Assembly (NCBI RefSeq): GCF_004519305.1 | Contig: NZ_SOZA01000013.1 | Coordinates: 55,321 to 119,320 of the forward strand | DNA: 64,000 nucleotides | Source of the DNA: Pseudomonas sp. RIT623 | GTDB taxonomy: Bacteria > Pseudomonadota > Gammaproteobacteria > Pseudomonadales > Pseudomonadaceae | Direction of reading: 5' to 3' | Part shown: piece by piece, positions 1 through 14,918 of the stretch | Numbering within the stretch: the stretch's first letter is position 1 | Layout: every line of letters begins with the position of its first letter | The notes under the pieces: model-generated | The model's input: the letters and a program-made list of their open reading frames with translations, nothing else | Database searches by the model: none | Told to the model about the DNA's origin: nothing | Made by a program: the position numbers and the translations under genes

Positions 1-253
1 GATTGTCGACCAGGTCGCCGATCAGGCCGTTGTCGGTGATGGCCGGGCGCACGGTCTTGAAGTTGTCGCCATCGGTGCGCTTGCCGGTAATGATGTAGCC
101 GTCGACGGTCACGCGCTCGACCTTGCCATCCTTGACCTGCTGGATGAAGTCGGAATAGTTGAGGGTCTGCGGCTCGTTAGGGCTGGAGAAGTTGTTCATC
201 ACCGTCACCAGGACGGCGGCGATGATCAACCAGAGGATCAGATTCTTTGCCAT
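1..253 (-). CDS. ftsH: ATP-dependent zinc metalloprotease FtsH, N-terminal part (cut by window edge)
   Basis: Only the first 84 codons are in the window; the gene runs off the left edge. The translation begins MAKNLILWLIIAAVLVTVMN, an N-terminal membrane anchor (about residues 4-21). A periplasmic segment follows, containing NYSDFIQQVKDGKVERVTV, which is typical of FtsH. FtsH is a membrane-bound AAA+ protease that degrades misassembled membrane proteins and regulators such as LpxC and sigma-32. The ATPase and HEXXH protease domains lie outside the window. It is on the same strand as rlmE just upstream, the usual rlmE-ftsH pair, with a gap of about 200 bases that may hold its own promoter. Confidence 0.93.
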   Translation of the reverse strand, partial: MAKNLILWLIIAAVLVTVMNNFSSPNEPQTLNYSDFIQQVKDGKVERVTVDGYIITGKRTDGDNFKTVRPAITDNGLIGDLVDN

Positions 254-456
254 GTCGTTCAATTCGCTACCCTCTGAGGCCGGCGCACGACGCAGCCGTG
301 CCTCGCATGATATTCATCGCCCTAACTTACTACATTACCCACGCATCCGCAGGCACCGTCTGTAACCCTTTGTGAAAGCTAGACTACACGAAGTTCGGAC
401 GATCCAGACGGGGCGGCCGATTGGAAATAACTATCGGCAACCCCGCAGCACGCCTT

Positions 457-1083
457 TCACACTCCTTTGAAACCTTTGCCCAACAGGTACTGTTCGCGGG
501 AGCGATCCCGCGAGGACGACGGCTTGCGCATCTGCACCTTGTCGAACTTGCTGCGCACGTCCTTGAGGTACATGTCGAAACCTTCGCCCTGGAAGATCTT
601 GATCAGGAAATCCCCGCCGGGCTTGAGCACGCGGGTCGCCAGATCCAGGGCCAGTTCACAGAGGAACATGGCGCGCGGCATGTCCACCGCGGGCGTACCA
701 CTCATATTGGGGGCCATATCGGAAATCACAAGGTCCACGTGCGAATCGCCGACCGCCTGGAGGATCTGCTGCAGCACTTCGTCCTGGGTGAAATCGCCCT
801 GGATGAAGGTCACATCGGGGATCGAGTCCATTTCCAGGATGTCCGAGGCGATCAGGCGGCCCTGGCCACCAATCAGACGACTGGTCACCTGCGACCAGCC
901 TCCGGGGGCCGCGCCGAGGTCGATGACGCTCATGCCGGGACGGATCAGGCGGTCTTTCTCCTGGATCTCCAGCAGTTTGTAGCTAGCGCGCGAGCGGTAG
1001 CCATCCTTCTGTGCTTGCCTCACAAAAGGGTCGTTGAAATGTTCGCGCAGCCAGTTGGCGCTGCTTTTGGAACGTTGTACCAC
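457..1083 (-). CDS. rlmE: 23S rRNA (uridine2552-2'-O)-methyltransferase RlmE (RrmJ/FtsJ)
   Basis: This enzyme methylates the 2'-O of U2552 in the 23S rRNA A-loop, using S-adenosylmethionine, late in 50S assembly. The 208-residue protein matches the family length (E. coli 209). The SAM motif [11 protein letters not shown] lies near residues 53-63. The expected K-D-K-E catalytic residues can be placed: Lys36 in ASYKLLEI, Asp in VISDMAPN, Lys in [10 protein letters not shown], and a Glu near the C-terminus ([10 protein letters not shown]). I chose the GTG at 1083 rather than a start farther upstream because a GAGGTG ribosome site sits 4 bases before it and homologs begin M-V-Q-R-S-K. It precedes ftsH on the same strand and is divergent from yhbY. 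Confidence 0.95.
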   Translation of the reverse strand: MVQRSKSSANWLREHFNDPFVRQAQKDGYRSRASYKLLEIQEKDRLIRPGMSVIDLGAAPGGWSQVTSRLIGGQGRLIASDILEMDSIPDVTFIQGDFTQDEVLQQILQAVGDSHVDLVISDMAPNMSGTPAVDMPRAMFLCELALDLATRVLKPGGDFLIKIFQGEGFDMYLKDVRSKFDKVQMRKPSSSRDRSREQYLLGKGFKGV

Positions 1084-1185
1084 GGGGCACCTCGATGATA
1101 TGCGTCGTGTTTGACTGGGCGGAGCCACAGGCCCTCGGGTAAAATGCCCGTCAATTTTACAGAATCAGACGAAAAGGGTCAGATT

Positions 1186-1494
1186 ATGCCGCTCAATAAC
1201 GAGCAGAAGAAGCAGTACAAATCGATTGGTCACGACCTGAAGCCGGTTCTGATCGTCGCAGGCAATGGTTTGAATGAAGGCGTCATCGCCGAACTGGAAC
1301 GCGCCCTGACCGACCACGAACTGATCAAGGTCGAGATCCGCTCGGAAGATCGCGAGGAACGTGCCGCAGCCATCGCCGAACTGTGCAAGGCTGGCCGCGC
1401 CGAGCTGGTGCAGACCATCGGCAAGAAAGCGCTGATCTACCGCAAGAATCCGCAGCCGAACAAGCAGCTCTCCAACATCCACCGCTACAAGTAA
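1186..1494 (+). CDS. yhbY: YhbY-family CRM-domain RNA-binding protein (ribosome assembly)
   Basis: A 102-residue protein (E. coli YhbY is 97) made of a single CRM domain (chloroplast RNA splicing and ribosome maturation). It binds pre-50S particles and is thought to act as an assembly factor. The signature runs from LNNEQKKQYKSIGHDLKPV, through the loop VAGNGLNEGVIAEL, to GRAELVQTIGKKALIYRKN. I started at the ATG at 1186, which gives the family-conserved N-terminus; an upstream in-frame ATG at 1111 would add unconserved residues. It is divergent from rlmE, and both act on the large ribosomal subunit. The gene ends just before a strong inverted repeat shared with the converging DUF4149 gene. 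Confidence 0.93.
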   Translation: MPLNNEQKKQYKSIGHDLKPVLIVAGNGLNEGVIAELERALTDHELIKVEIRSEDREERAAAIAELCKAGRAELVQTIGKKALIYRKNPQPNKQLSNIHRYK

Positions 1495-1520
1495 TTGAGC
1501 GCATGGTACTGCTGCGCAGT

Positions 1521-1591
1521 CCTTTCGCGGCACAAGGCCGCTCCTACAGGGGATAGAGCCTCTTGTAGGAGCGGCCTTGTGCCGCGAAAGG
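1521..1591. repeat. P. putida-type REP hairpin, 28-base perfect inverted repeat
   Basis: Arms 1521-1548 and 1564-1591 are exact reverse complements (left arm begins CCTTTCGCGGCACAAGG), with a 15-base loop. It lies between the converging yhbY and DUF4149 genes, so it probably ends transcripts from both sides. The same family occurs at 7196-7310 and, as a single degraded arm, at 42139. Confidence 0.85.
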
Positions 1592-1622
1592 GCCGCAAAG
1601 CGGCCCGGCGATCGTGAACCGA

Positions 1623-2063
1623 TTACCGGCGCGCCTTGACCGGCACTGGCTGGGCCACCAGCACGATGCCTGAGAAGCCCAGCACCAGGAAGCAGAACAT
1701 CTGCCAACGCTCGCCCACGGAAATACCGTAGCGCAGCGTGTAATAGCCAACACAGGCGCCAAGGCCAAGCAGCAACATCTGCCCACGAAACTGCCGCCAC
1801 CAGGCCGCTAGGCCGTCCACCCTCGCCAATACCGCCAGCTGGGTCACCAGCCCGAGCATCGCCACGCCGATCAACCAGCGATCGATCTGCCCGGCGATGT
1901 CATGCACCAGCAACGGCGCCAGGCCGCTGACCTTGAGCGCCGGCACCAGGCCCACATGGAACACCCACAAGCCGCCAACCCAGAACACCTGGGCCAGCTG
2001 CCAGAGGATCCCCTCGAGGGATGGCGCCCGCAGGCGCCGGTCAGATGTGCTTGACTTCGACAA
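1623..2063 (-). CDS. DUF4149 family membrane protein
   Basis: A small inner-membrane protein of unknown function. The conserved part starts at RAPSLEGILWQLAQVFWVGG and has four hydrophobic segments: LAQVFWVGGLWVFHVGLV, WLIGVAMLGLVTQLAVL, MLLLGLGACVGYYTLRYG and MFCFLVLGFSGIVLVAQPV. It follows greA on the same strand. The start is uncertain: no ATG or GTG is available, a TTG at 2063 lies inside the 3' end of greA and gives 146 residues, and a CTG at 2033 gives 136. The product is secure only as a membrane protein of this family. Its constant place beside greA and carB in pseudomonads (recalled) says little about its role. Confidence 0.72.
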   Translation of the reverse strand: MSKSSTSDRRLRAPSLEGILWQLAQVFWVGGLWVFHVGLVPALKVSGLAPLLVHDIAGQIDRWLIGVAMLGLVTQLAVLARVDGLAAWWRQFRGQMLLLGLGACVGYYTLRYGISVGERWQMFCFLVLGFSGIVLVAQPVPVKARR

Positions 2064-2519
2064 TCTCGTACTCGACGGTGCCGCTTGGCGTCTTGACGAC
2101 GACCGTGTCGCCCTCTTCCTTGCCGATGATCGCGCGAGCGATCGGCGCGCTCGCCGAGAGCTTGCCCTTCTTGATGTCAGCCTCGTCCTCGCCAACGATC
2201 TGGTAGGTCACCTGATCGCCAGTCTCGGTGTTTTCCAGATCGACGGTGGTGCCGAAGATCACCTTGCCGGTGTGGGCAATGGTGGTGACGTCGATCACGA
2301 CCGAGTTCTGCAAGCGACCTTCAATATCACGGATACGCGCCTCGACCATGCCCTGCTCCTCGCGGGCGGCATGGTATTCGGCGTTTTCCTTCAGGTCGCC
2401 CAGCTCACGGGCCTCACCAATGGCCTGGCTCAGGCGCGGACGCTCGGTCTTGCTCAGGAACAGGTGCTCTTCTTCCAGGGCGCGAGCGCCCTGGACGGTC
2501 ATAGGGTACTTGGTAATGC

Positions 2520-2523
<4 letters not shown>
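2041..2523 (-). CDS. greA: transcription elongation factor GreA
   Basis: GreA enters the RNA polymerase secondary channel and stimulates cleavage of backtracked RNA, which restarts stalled complexes. The protein is 160 residues (E. coli 158). It has the N-terminal coiled coil (about residues 10-75, [21 protein letters not shown] through [12 protein letters not shown]) carrying the acidic tip with [10 protein letters not shown]-terminal FKBP-like domain contains [15 protein letters not shown] and [12 protein letters not shown]. Its ATG overlaps the carB stop (ATGA), so it is translationally coupled to carAB. This carA-carB-greA order is common in gamma-proteobacteria. Confidence 0.97.
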
Positions 2524-5741
<3,218 letters not shown>

Positions 5742-5845
5742 GGTTGTCACTCAAATCCGCGGGTCAGTCGGCAAGCCGTCTTGAACAATCTGGGTCAGGC
5801 GCTTCCGGGCGGCGCGAGCCGGCCCGGGGCCTTGATGCAGGATGC

Positions 5846-6982
5846 TCAGCGGCGCTTGGCCATGGCATCGATGAAACGATCGAACAGTGGCGCGACGTCG
5901 GTCGGGCCTGGGCTCGCCTCAGGGTGGCCCTGGAAGCTGAACGCGCTCTTGTCGGTGCGCTCGATACCCTGCAGGGTGCCGTCGAACAGCGACTTGTGGA
6001 TGGCGCGGACGTTGCCCGGCAGGGTGGCTTCGTCGACGGCGAACCCGTGGTTCTGGCTGGTGATCATGACCACGCCGGTGTCCAGGTCCTGGACCGGGTG
6101 GTTGGCACCGTGGTGGCCATGGCCCATCTTCAGGGTCTTGGCGCCGGAGGCCAGGGCCAGCAGCTGATGGCCAAGGCAGATGCCGAACACCGGGGTCTGG
6201 GTTTCGAGAATCTCTTTGATCGCCTGGATCGCGTAGTCGCACGGCTCCGGATCGCCAGGGCCGTTGGACAGGAACACGCCATCAGGGTTGAGCGCGAGCA
6301 CTTCGCTGGCCGAGGTCTGAGCCGGCACCACGGTCACGCGGCAACCACGTGCGACCAGCATGCGCAGGATGTTCAGCTTGACGCCGTAGTCGAAGGCAAC
6401 CACGTGGTACGGCAGGTCGGCAGCGTCGATGGTCGGGTGGCTGTCGGTCTTCAGCTCCCACACGCTGGAACGCCACTCGTAGCGCTCCTTGGTGGAGACG
6501 ACCTTGGCCAGGTCCATGCCCTTGAGGCCCGGGAAGGCACGGGCGGCGGCGATGGCCTGCTCTTCGGTGATGTCGTCACCGGCGAGGATGCAGCCGTTCT
6601 GGGCGCCTTTTTCGCGCAGGATACGGGTCAGGCGGCGGGTGTCGATGCCGGCGATGGCGACGACGTTGTTGGCTTTCAGGTAGTCAGGCAGCGACTGGGT
6701 GTTGCGCCAGTTGCTGGCCAGCAACGGGAGGTCACGAATGACCAGGCCGGCGGACCAGACGCGATTGGATTCGGCGTCTTCTGGGGTGGTGCCGGTGTTG
6801 CCGATGTGCGGGTAAGTCAGGGTGACGATTTGCTGGGCGTAGGAAGGGTCTGTGAGGATTTCCTGGTAGCCGGTCATTGCTGTATTGAACACGACCTCAC
6901 CAACGGTCTGACCGTCGGCTCCAATGGCTTCACCGCGAAAAATGCTGCCATCGGCAAGGGCGAGTATGGCTGGCTTAGTCAA
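5846..6982 (-). CDS. carA: carbamoyl-phosphate synthase small (glutaminase) subunit
   Basis: Hydrolyses glutamine and passes ammonia to CarB. The 378-residue protein keeps the class I amidotransferase triad at the E. coli positions: Cys269 in GICLGHQ, then His353 and Glu355 in [10 protein letters not shown]. The start codon is TTG at 6982, supported by a strong GGGAGG site 5 bases upstream. No nearby ATG keeps the conserved N-terminus [21 protein letters not shown] rare start codon here may hold down translation. Two hairpins in the leader suggest attenuation control (see separate entries). carB follows after 104 bases. Confidence 0.97.
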   Translation of the reverse strand: MTKPAILALADGSIFRGEAIGADGQTVGEVVFNTAMTGYQEILTDPSYAQQIVTLTYPHIGNTGTTPEDAESNRVWSAGLVIRDLPLLASNWRNTQSLPDYLKANNVVAIAGIDTRRLTRILREKGAQNGCILAGDDITEEQAIAAARAFPGLKGMDLAKVVSTKERYEWRSSVWELKTDSHPTIDAADLPYHVVAFDYGVKLNILRMLVARGCRVTVVPAQTSASEVLALNPDGVFLSNGPGDPEPCDYAIQAIKEILETQTPVFGICLGHQLLALASGAKTLKMGHGHHGANHPVQDLDTGVVMITSQNHGFAVDEATLPGNVRAIHKSLFDGTLQGIERTDKSAFSFQGHPEASPGPTDVAPLFDRFIDAMAKRR

Positions 6983-7028
6983 GAAGACCTCCCGTAAATC
7001 AAGCCTGAAAGGGCGATCGCAGGTTGCA

Positions 7029-7068
7029 AAAAAGCGGAATGACGTATGGACACGTCACCCCGCTTTTA
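7029..7068 (-). terminator. terminator-like hairpin in the carA leader (possible attenuator)
   Basis: On the minus strand the sequence reads AAAAGCGGGGTGACG, a loop, CGTCATTCCGCTTTTTT. This is a near-perfect GC stem flanked by A and T runs, the look of a Rho-independent terminator. It sits about 45 bases before the carA start codon and 250 bases after the end of dapB. It could therefore terminate read-through from dapB or act as a conditional attenuator for carAB. Position and the second hairpin just upstream favour the attenuator idea, but this is inference. Confidence 0.6.
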
Positions 7069-7086
7069 TGCTGAATTAGTCTGCGC

Positions 7087-7113
7087 GCTTTTAGTGGACA
7101 CACTAAAGCTGTA
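7087..7113 (-). promoter_or_regulatory. second hairpin in the carA leader
   Basis: On the minus strand GCTTTAGTG, TGTC, CACTAAAAGC form a 9-pair stem with a 4-base loop, ending about 20 bases before the terminator-like hairpin at 7029-7068. Tandem stems before an arginine/pyrimidine operon suggest a transcript whose folding could be switched. No clear leader peptide was identified. Confidence 0.4.
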
Positions 7114-7195
7114 GCTTACAGAAAAATGCGTTTTGGGTCTACCTGGAATGTGTCTCTAAAACACAGGATTGCGACAGCAGGAATTACGTAATCAT

Positions 7196-7310
7196 TGTAG
7201 GAGCGGCCTTGTGTCGCGAAAGGGCTGCGCAGCAGCCCCGGCAATTCTGAGCAACTCAGAGATCCAGGGGCCGCTGCGCGACCCTTTCGCGACACAAGGC
7301 CGCTCCTACA
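7196..7310. repeat. pair of REP elements in inverted orientation
   Basis: Arms 7196-7224 and 7282-7310 are exact reverse complements over 29 bases (left arm TGTAGGAGCGGCCTTGTGTC and on), separated by 57 bases that include smaller GC palindromes. It is directly downstream of dapB, so it probably helps end or stabilise the dnaJ-dapB transcript. It belongs to the same family as 1521-1591. Confidence 0.85.
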
Positions 7311-7319
7311 GGGGCCGCA

Positions 7320-9264
<1,945 letters not shown>

Positions 9265-9396
9265 AGGTCATTTGCACTCTTTGGGGGCGGTCGGCATACC
9301 TCTGCGCTTCATGCGCCATGCCGTCAGCACCTGCCGCCATACGCGAATGCGCCCAGACAGATGCTGTAAATAATTCTCGTGTTCCAGACACGCCAA

Positions 9397-9416
9397 CGCG
9401 GGAGCAAGCCCCCGCG
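9397..9416. terminator. GC-rich stem-loop between dnaK and dnaJ
   Basis: The 20 bases CGCGGGAGCAAGCCCCCGCG fold into a stem with a small loop. There is no run of T after it on the minus strand, so it may be a REP-like partial terminator or an RNA-stability element that lowers dnaJ relative to dnaK. Confidence 0.45.
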
Positions 9417-9476
9417 CGGCGACATCCTACCAGTTCACCGGCAAACGGCGATGAACTGGCCGACAACATGCAGGGA

Positions 9477-11405
<1,929 letters not shown>

Positions 11406-11483
11406 GATGATTCTCCCGAAACTTGAATTTGGTGGCAGCGACTACTTTGGCCAACTGCAGTAATACTTGAAGGCTTGACACCT

Positions 11484-11511
11484 AGATGGGGGTGTCCCGA
11501 CGGATTTCAAG
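11484..11511 (-). promoter_or_regulatory. sigma-32 heat-shock promoter of dnaK
   Basis: The minus strand reads CTTGAA, 14 bases, CCCCATCT, a very close match to the sigma-32 consensus (CTTGAA, N13-15, CCCCAT-T). The -35 box overlaps the grpE stop codon, and the -10 box lies about 80 bases before the dnaK start. Confidence 0.8.
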
Positions 11512-12061
11512 CCTTTTCGTTGATCGAAGGCTGCGGCGCGCTCGGGGCCTTGCTGACCACCACCATGGCGGGGCGCAGCAGGCGGCCGTTGAGCAGGTAG
11601 CCTTTCTGGAACACGTTCAGCACGCTGTTCGGCTCGGCACTGTCGCTTTCCTGCATGGCCATCGCCTGGTGGTGCTCGGCGTTGAACGGCTGGCCGAGCG
11701 GATCGACGGCTTCGAGGTTGTAGCGCTTGAGGGTGTCCTGGAACATCTTCAGGGTCAGCTCGACGCCCTCGCGGATCTTCTTGACGTTCTCGTCTTCGGC
11801 GCTGGAGTGCGCCAAAGCCAGCTCCAGGCTGTCGATCACCGGCAGCAGGTCGGAAGAGAACTTCTCCAGGGCGAACTTGTGCGCCTTCTCGACATCCTGC
11901 TCGGCACGGCGGCGCACGTTCTGCAGATCGGCGGCAACGCGCAGGGATTGATCCTTGGCGGCGGCCAGCTGCTCCTCGAGCTCCAGAACGCGCGCGTCAG
12001 TGGTTGCTGCACCGGCTTCTTCGGAATTCAGGTTCTTCTCATCCAGCTGTTCGTCAGCCAT
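11507..12061 (-). CDS. grpE: nucleotide exchange factor GrpE
   Basis: Releases ADP from DnaK to reset the chaperone cycle. The 184-residue protein has an acidic N-terminus and a long coiled coil ([21 protein letters not shown]). The family signature is [21 protein letters not shown], and the C-terminal beta domain includes [11 protein letters not shown] and [21 protein letters not shown] chose the ATG at 12061, behind a GAAGGAG site; an in-frame ATG six codons upstream lacks one. It is the first gene of the grpE-dnaK-dnaJ group and is driven by a sigma-32 promoter. Confidence 0.96.
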   Translation of the reverse strand: MADEQLDEKNLNSEEAGAATTDARVLELEEQLAAAKDQSLRVAADLQNVRRRAEQDVEKAHKFALEKFSSDLLPVIDSLELALAHSSAEDENVKKIREGVELTLKMFQDTLKRYNLEAVDPLGQPFNAEHHQAMAMQESDSAEPNSVLNVFQKGYLLNGRLLRPAMVVVSKAPSAPQPSINEKA

Positions 12062-12118
12062 CGGGTTTCTCCTTCGCAATTTCTGTTGTGCGAGCCATGC
12101 TCGCCTTGTCTTGCCAGC

Positions 12119-12147
12119 TATATGGGGCCGGAAAAACCGGCTTCAAG
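12119..12147 (-). promoter_or_regulatory. sigma-32 heat-shock promoter of grpE
   Basis: The minus strand reads CTTGAA, 14 bases, CCCCATATA, matching the sigma-32 consensus with the same 14-base spacer as the dnaK promoter. It lies about 60 bases before the grpE ATG. Confidence 0.82.
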
Positions 12148-12203
12148 GGGCAATGTGCTTTTCCACATTCATCAGGCTGCTATTGGCAGACCAGCAAAAA
12201 GCA

Positions 12204-12219
12204 CTGTATAAATATCCAG
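12204..12219 (+). promoter_or_regulatory. LexA (SOS) box of recN
   Basis: CTGTATAAATATCCAG fits the gamma-proteobacterial LexA consensus CTGT-N8-ACAG with one mismatch in the right half. It lies 25 bases before the recN start, where it can block RNA polymerase. recN is a classic SOS gene. Confidence 0.8.
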
Positions 12220-12243
12220 ACAAAACCCTTCGGGAGCCGCCCC

Positions 12244-13917
12244 ATGCTGGTGCACCTGTCCATCCATAACTACGCCATCGTCGAACACCTCGACCTCGAG
12301 ATCGCCCGCGGCATGTCCGTCATCACTGGCGAGACCGGGGCTGGCAAGTCGATCATGCTCGACGCCCTGGGCCTGGCCCTGGGCGACCGCGCCGACAGCG
12401 GCGTGGTGCGCCCAGGCACCGACAAGGCCGATATCCTCGCCACCTTCGACCTGGTCGACATCCCCGAGGCCCATGCCTGGCTCGCCGAGCGCGACCTGGA
12501 AAGCGACGGCCCGTGCATCCTGCGCCGGGTGATCACCGCCGAAGGCCGCAGCCGCGGCTACATCAACGGCACGCCCTGCCCGCTTGGCGATCTCAAGGCG
12601 CTGGGCGAACTGCTGATCGACATTCACAGCCAGCATGAACACCAGTCGCTGCTGAAAACCGACACCCACCGCCGCCTGGTGGACGAATACGCTGGCGCCA
12701 TCGACCTGGCCCGCCAGGTGCAACTGGCCGCCAAGCGCTGGAACCAGACACACCAGGAGCTGGAGCACCTGCGTAACTCCGGAGACGAGCAGCGCGCACG
12801 CCACCAGTTGCTCAGCTACCAGTTGGAGGAGCTGGACAATCTCGGCCTTGGCGAGCACGAACTCGAGCAACTCGAGCAAGAGCACAAGAACCTGACCAAT
12901 GCCGAAGCCCTGTTCGGCATCTGCCGCCAGGTGATCGACCAATGCAGCGAAAGTGACTCTGGCAATGTGCTCAGCGCCCTGACCGTCAGCCTCAACCGCC
13001 TCACGGCCGTAGCCAACGCGCCCAAGGCCCTCGGCGAAGCAGTCAGCCTGATCGCCAGCGCGCAGATTCAGGTGGAAGAGGCCGTGGGCGAGCTCAACCG
13101 CTTCCTCGACCACTTCGATGCCGACCCCATGCGCCTGCAGGACCTCGAGGAACGCCTCGACACCATCTACACCCTCGCCCGCAAGCACCGCGTGCACCCA
13201 ACCGAACTGCCGCACCTGCAACAGCGCCTGATGGAGGAACTGGAAAGCCTTAACGCCAGCGACGAGTCGCTCGAGCGACTGGGCGAGGAGCTGGCGGCCT
13301 TCGCCCAGCACTATAAAGACAAGGCCAGCGAACTCAGCGCCCTGCGCCAGCAGGCGGCCAAGCAACTGGCCACGGCGGTGGAGCAGGAGATTCAGCGCCT
13401 GGGCATGCCCGGCGGGCGCTTCTGCATCGAACTCACGCCCTTCGACAATGGCGACCTTTCACCTCACGGCCTGGAGCAAATCGAGCTGCTGGTCAGCGCC
13501 AACCCCGGCCAGCCGCTCAAGGGGCTGGCCAAGGTCGCCTCGGGGGGCGAGCTGTCCCGCATCAGCTTGGCGATCCAGGTGATCACCGCCCAGACCTCAC
13601 GCATCCCCACCCTGGTGTTCGACGAAGTGGACGTGGGCATTGGCGGCCCTACGGCCGAGATCGTCGGGCAACTGCTGCGCCGCCTCGGCGAACGCGGCCA
13701 GGTGCTGACCGTGACCCACCTGCCGCAAGTGGCGGCGCAAGGGCACCACCACCTGTTCGTGCACAAGGTGCGCAACAGCGACACCACCCATACCGCTGTC
13801 GCCAGCCTGGGCAAGCGCGAGCGCGTGGAGGAAGTCGCGCGGATGCTGGGCGGAATCGACCTGACCAAGGAGTCCCTGGCCCATGCGCGCAAGATGGTGG
13901 TCAGCAGCAAGGCATGA
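12244..13917 (+). CDS. recN: DNA repair protein RecN
   Basis: An SMC-like ATPase needed for recombinational repair of double-strand breaks. The 557-residue protein (E. coli 553) has a Walker A site GETGAGKS at residues 29-36 and a long central coiled coil (about residues 150-350, rich in Glu, Gln and Leu). The ABC signature KVASGGELSRISLA and the Walker B segment LVFDEVDVGIGG lie in the C-terminal half. The ATG at 12244 gives the conserved start MLVHLSIHNYAIVEHL. A LexA box just upstream predicts SOS induction. It is divergent from grpE and convergent with fpr. Confidence 0.97.
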   Translation: MLVHLSIHNYAIVEHLDLEIARGMSVITGETGAGKSIMLDALGLALGDRADSGVVRPGTDKADILATFDLVDIPEAHAWLAERDLESDGPCILRRVITAEGRSRGYINGTPCPLGDLKALGELLIDIHSQHEHQSLLKTDTHRRLVDEYAGAIDLARQVQLAAKRWNQTHQELEHLRNSGDEQRARHQLLSYQLEELDNLGLGEHELEQLEQEHKNLTNAEALFGICRQVIDQCSESDSGNVLSALTVSLNRLTAVANAPKALGEAVSLIASAQIQVEEAVGELNRFLDHFDADPMRLQDLEERLDTIYTLARKHRVHPTELPHLQQRLMEELESLNASDESLERLGEELAAFAQHYKDKASELSALRQQAAKQLATAVEQEIQRLGMPGGRFCIELTPFDNGDLSPHGLEQIELLVSANPGQPLKGLAKVASGGELSRISLAIQVITAQTSRIPTLVFDEVDVGIGGPTAEIVGQLLRRLGERGQVLTVTHLPQVAAQGHHHLFVHKVRNSDTTHTAVASLGKRERVEEVARMLGGIDLTKESLAHARKMVVSSKA

Positions 13918-13939
13918 AGCTTGTGCAGGCACCGGTGGT

Positions 13940-14716
13940 TTACCAGTAGTTCTCCACCGCCACTTGCCCCGGCCGCTTGCTCAGGCTCAACTGTAGATCG
14001 CGTGCCTTGAGCACTTTGCGTGTCTCGTCGATCATCTCGGGGTTACCACAGAGCATGATCCGCGAATGCTCCGGCGACAGCGCCAACCCCGCCGCCTGTT
14101 CCAGCTCGCCGTTCTCGATCAGCGTGGTGATGCGCGCATTCAACGCCCCCGGATGCCGCTCGCGAGTGACCACCGGAATGAACTGCAGCTTGCCGGCGAA
14201 CTCGGCCAGGTAGTCGCGCTGCTCCAGCCCGGAGATTTCGTCGACATACGCCAGTTCCTGCGCCTCGCGCACCGAGTACACCAGCTTGATGTTGTCGAAC
14301 CGCTCCCAGGCCTCGAAGTCCTGGAGGATCGACATAAAGGGCGCGATGCCAGTACCGGTGGCCAGTAACCACAGGTCGCGTCCGCCGACGAAGCGGTCCA
14401 GAGTCAGGTAACCGAAGGCCTGTCGATCGATCAACAGGGTGTCCCCCTCGCCTAAACGGCTCAACTCACTGGTGAACTCGCCGCCCGGCACGACGATGGA
14501 GAAAAAATCGAGGAATTCGTCATGGGGGGCGCTAACCATGGAGTAAGCCCGCCAGACCACGCTGCCATCGGCCTTGGTCACGCCCAACCGGGCGAACTGC
14601 CCCGCACGAAAGCGAAAGCCCGGGTCGCGCGTTACGCGCAAGGAAAACAGGTTGGGGGTGAACGGCTGCACGTCGAGCAGGGTCTGGCGGGTGAACTTGT
14701 CGGCGCTGGCGGTCAT
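13940..14716 (-). CDS. fpr: ferredoxin/flavodoxin-NADP+ reductase
   Basis: An FAD enzyme that exchanges electrons between NADPH and ferredoxin or flavodoxin, important in oxidative stress and Fe-S maintenance. The 258-residue protein has the FAD motif RAYSMVSAP, the NADP site LLATGTGIAPFMSIL, and the C-terminal VENYW typical of bacterial subclass FNRs. An N-terminal FAD beta barrel is followed by an NADP Rossmann domain. A GGAG site precedes the ATG. In P. putida a LysR gene (finR) flanks one fpr gene (recalled); here the divergent neighbour is a LuxR solo instead, so this may be a different paralog. Confidence 0.92.
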   Translation of the reverse strand: MTASADKFTRQTLLDVQPFTPNLFSLRVTRDPGFRFRAGQFARLGVTKADGSVVWRAYSMVSAPHDEFLDFFSIVVPGGEFTSELSRLGEGDTLLIDRQAFGYLTLDRFVGGRDLWLLATGTGIAPFMSILQDFEAWERFDNIKLVYSVREAQELAYVDEISGLEQRDYLAEFAGKLQFIPVVTRERHPGALNARITTLIENGELEQAAGLALSPEHSRIMLCGNPEMIDETRKVLKARDLQLSLSKRPGQVAVENYW

Positions 14717-14918
14717 GACGGGCTCCAGGAATCAGATGCGCCCAGTGTCGCGCAAAGCGTCAAGGATAAACACCGTCGGATTGTAGGGCATCCGTAAAAG
14801 CTGACATGAAGACACGATGAAAGCGCGGCACCTATAACAAAAAAACCAGCACCGGACGGGAAGTTTTCCTACACTCGACCCGTATTGCTGAACAATGGAT
14901 CCACGTGGAGCGTTACCG

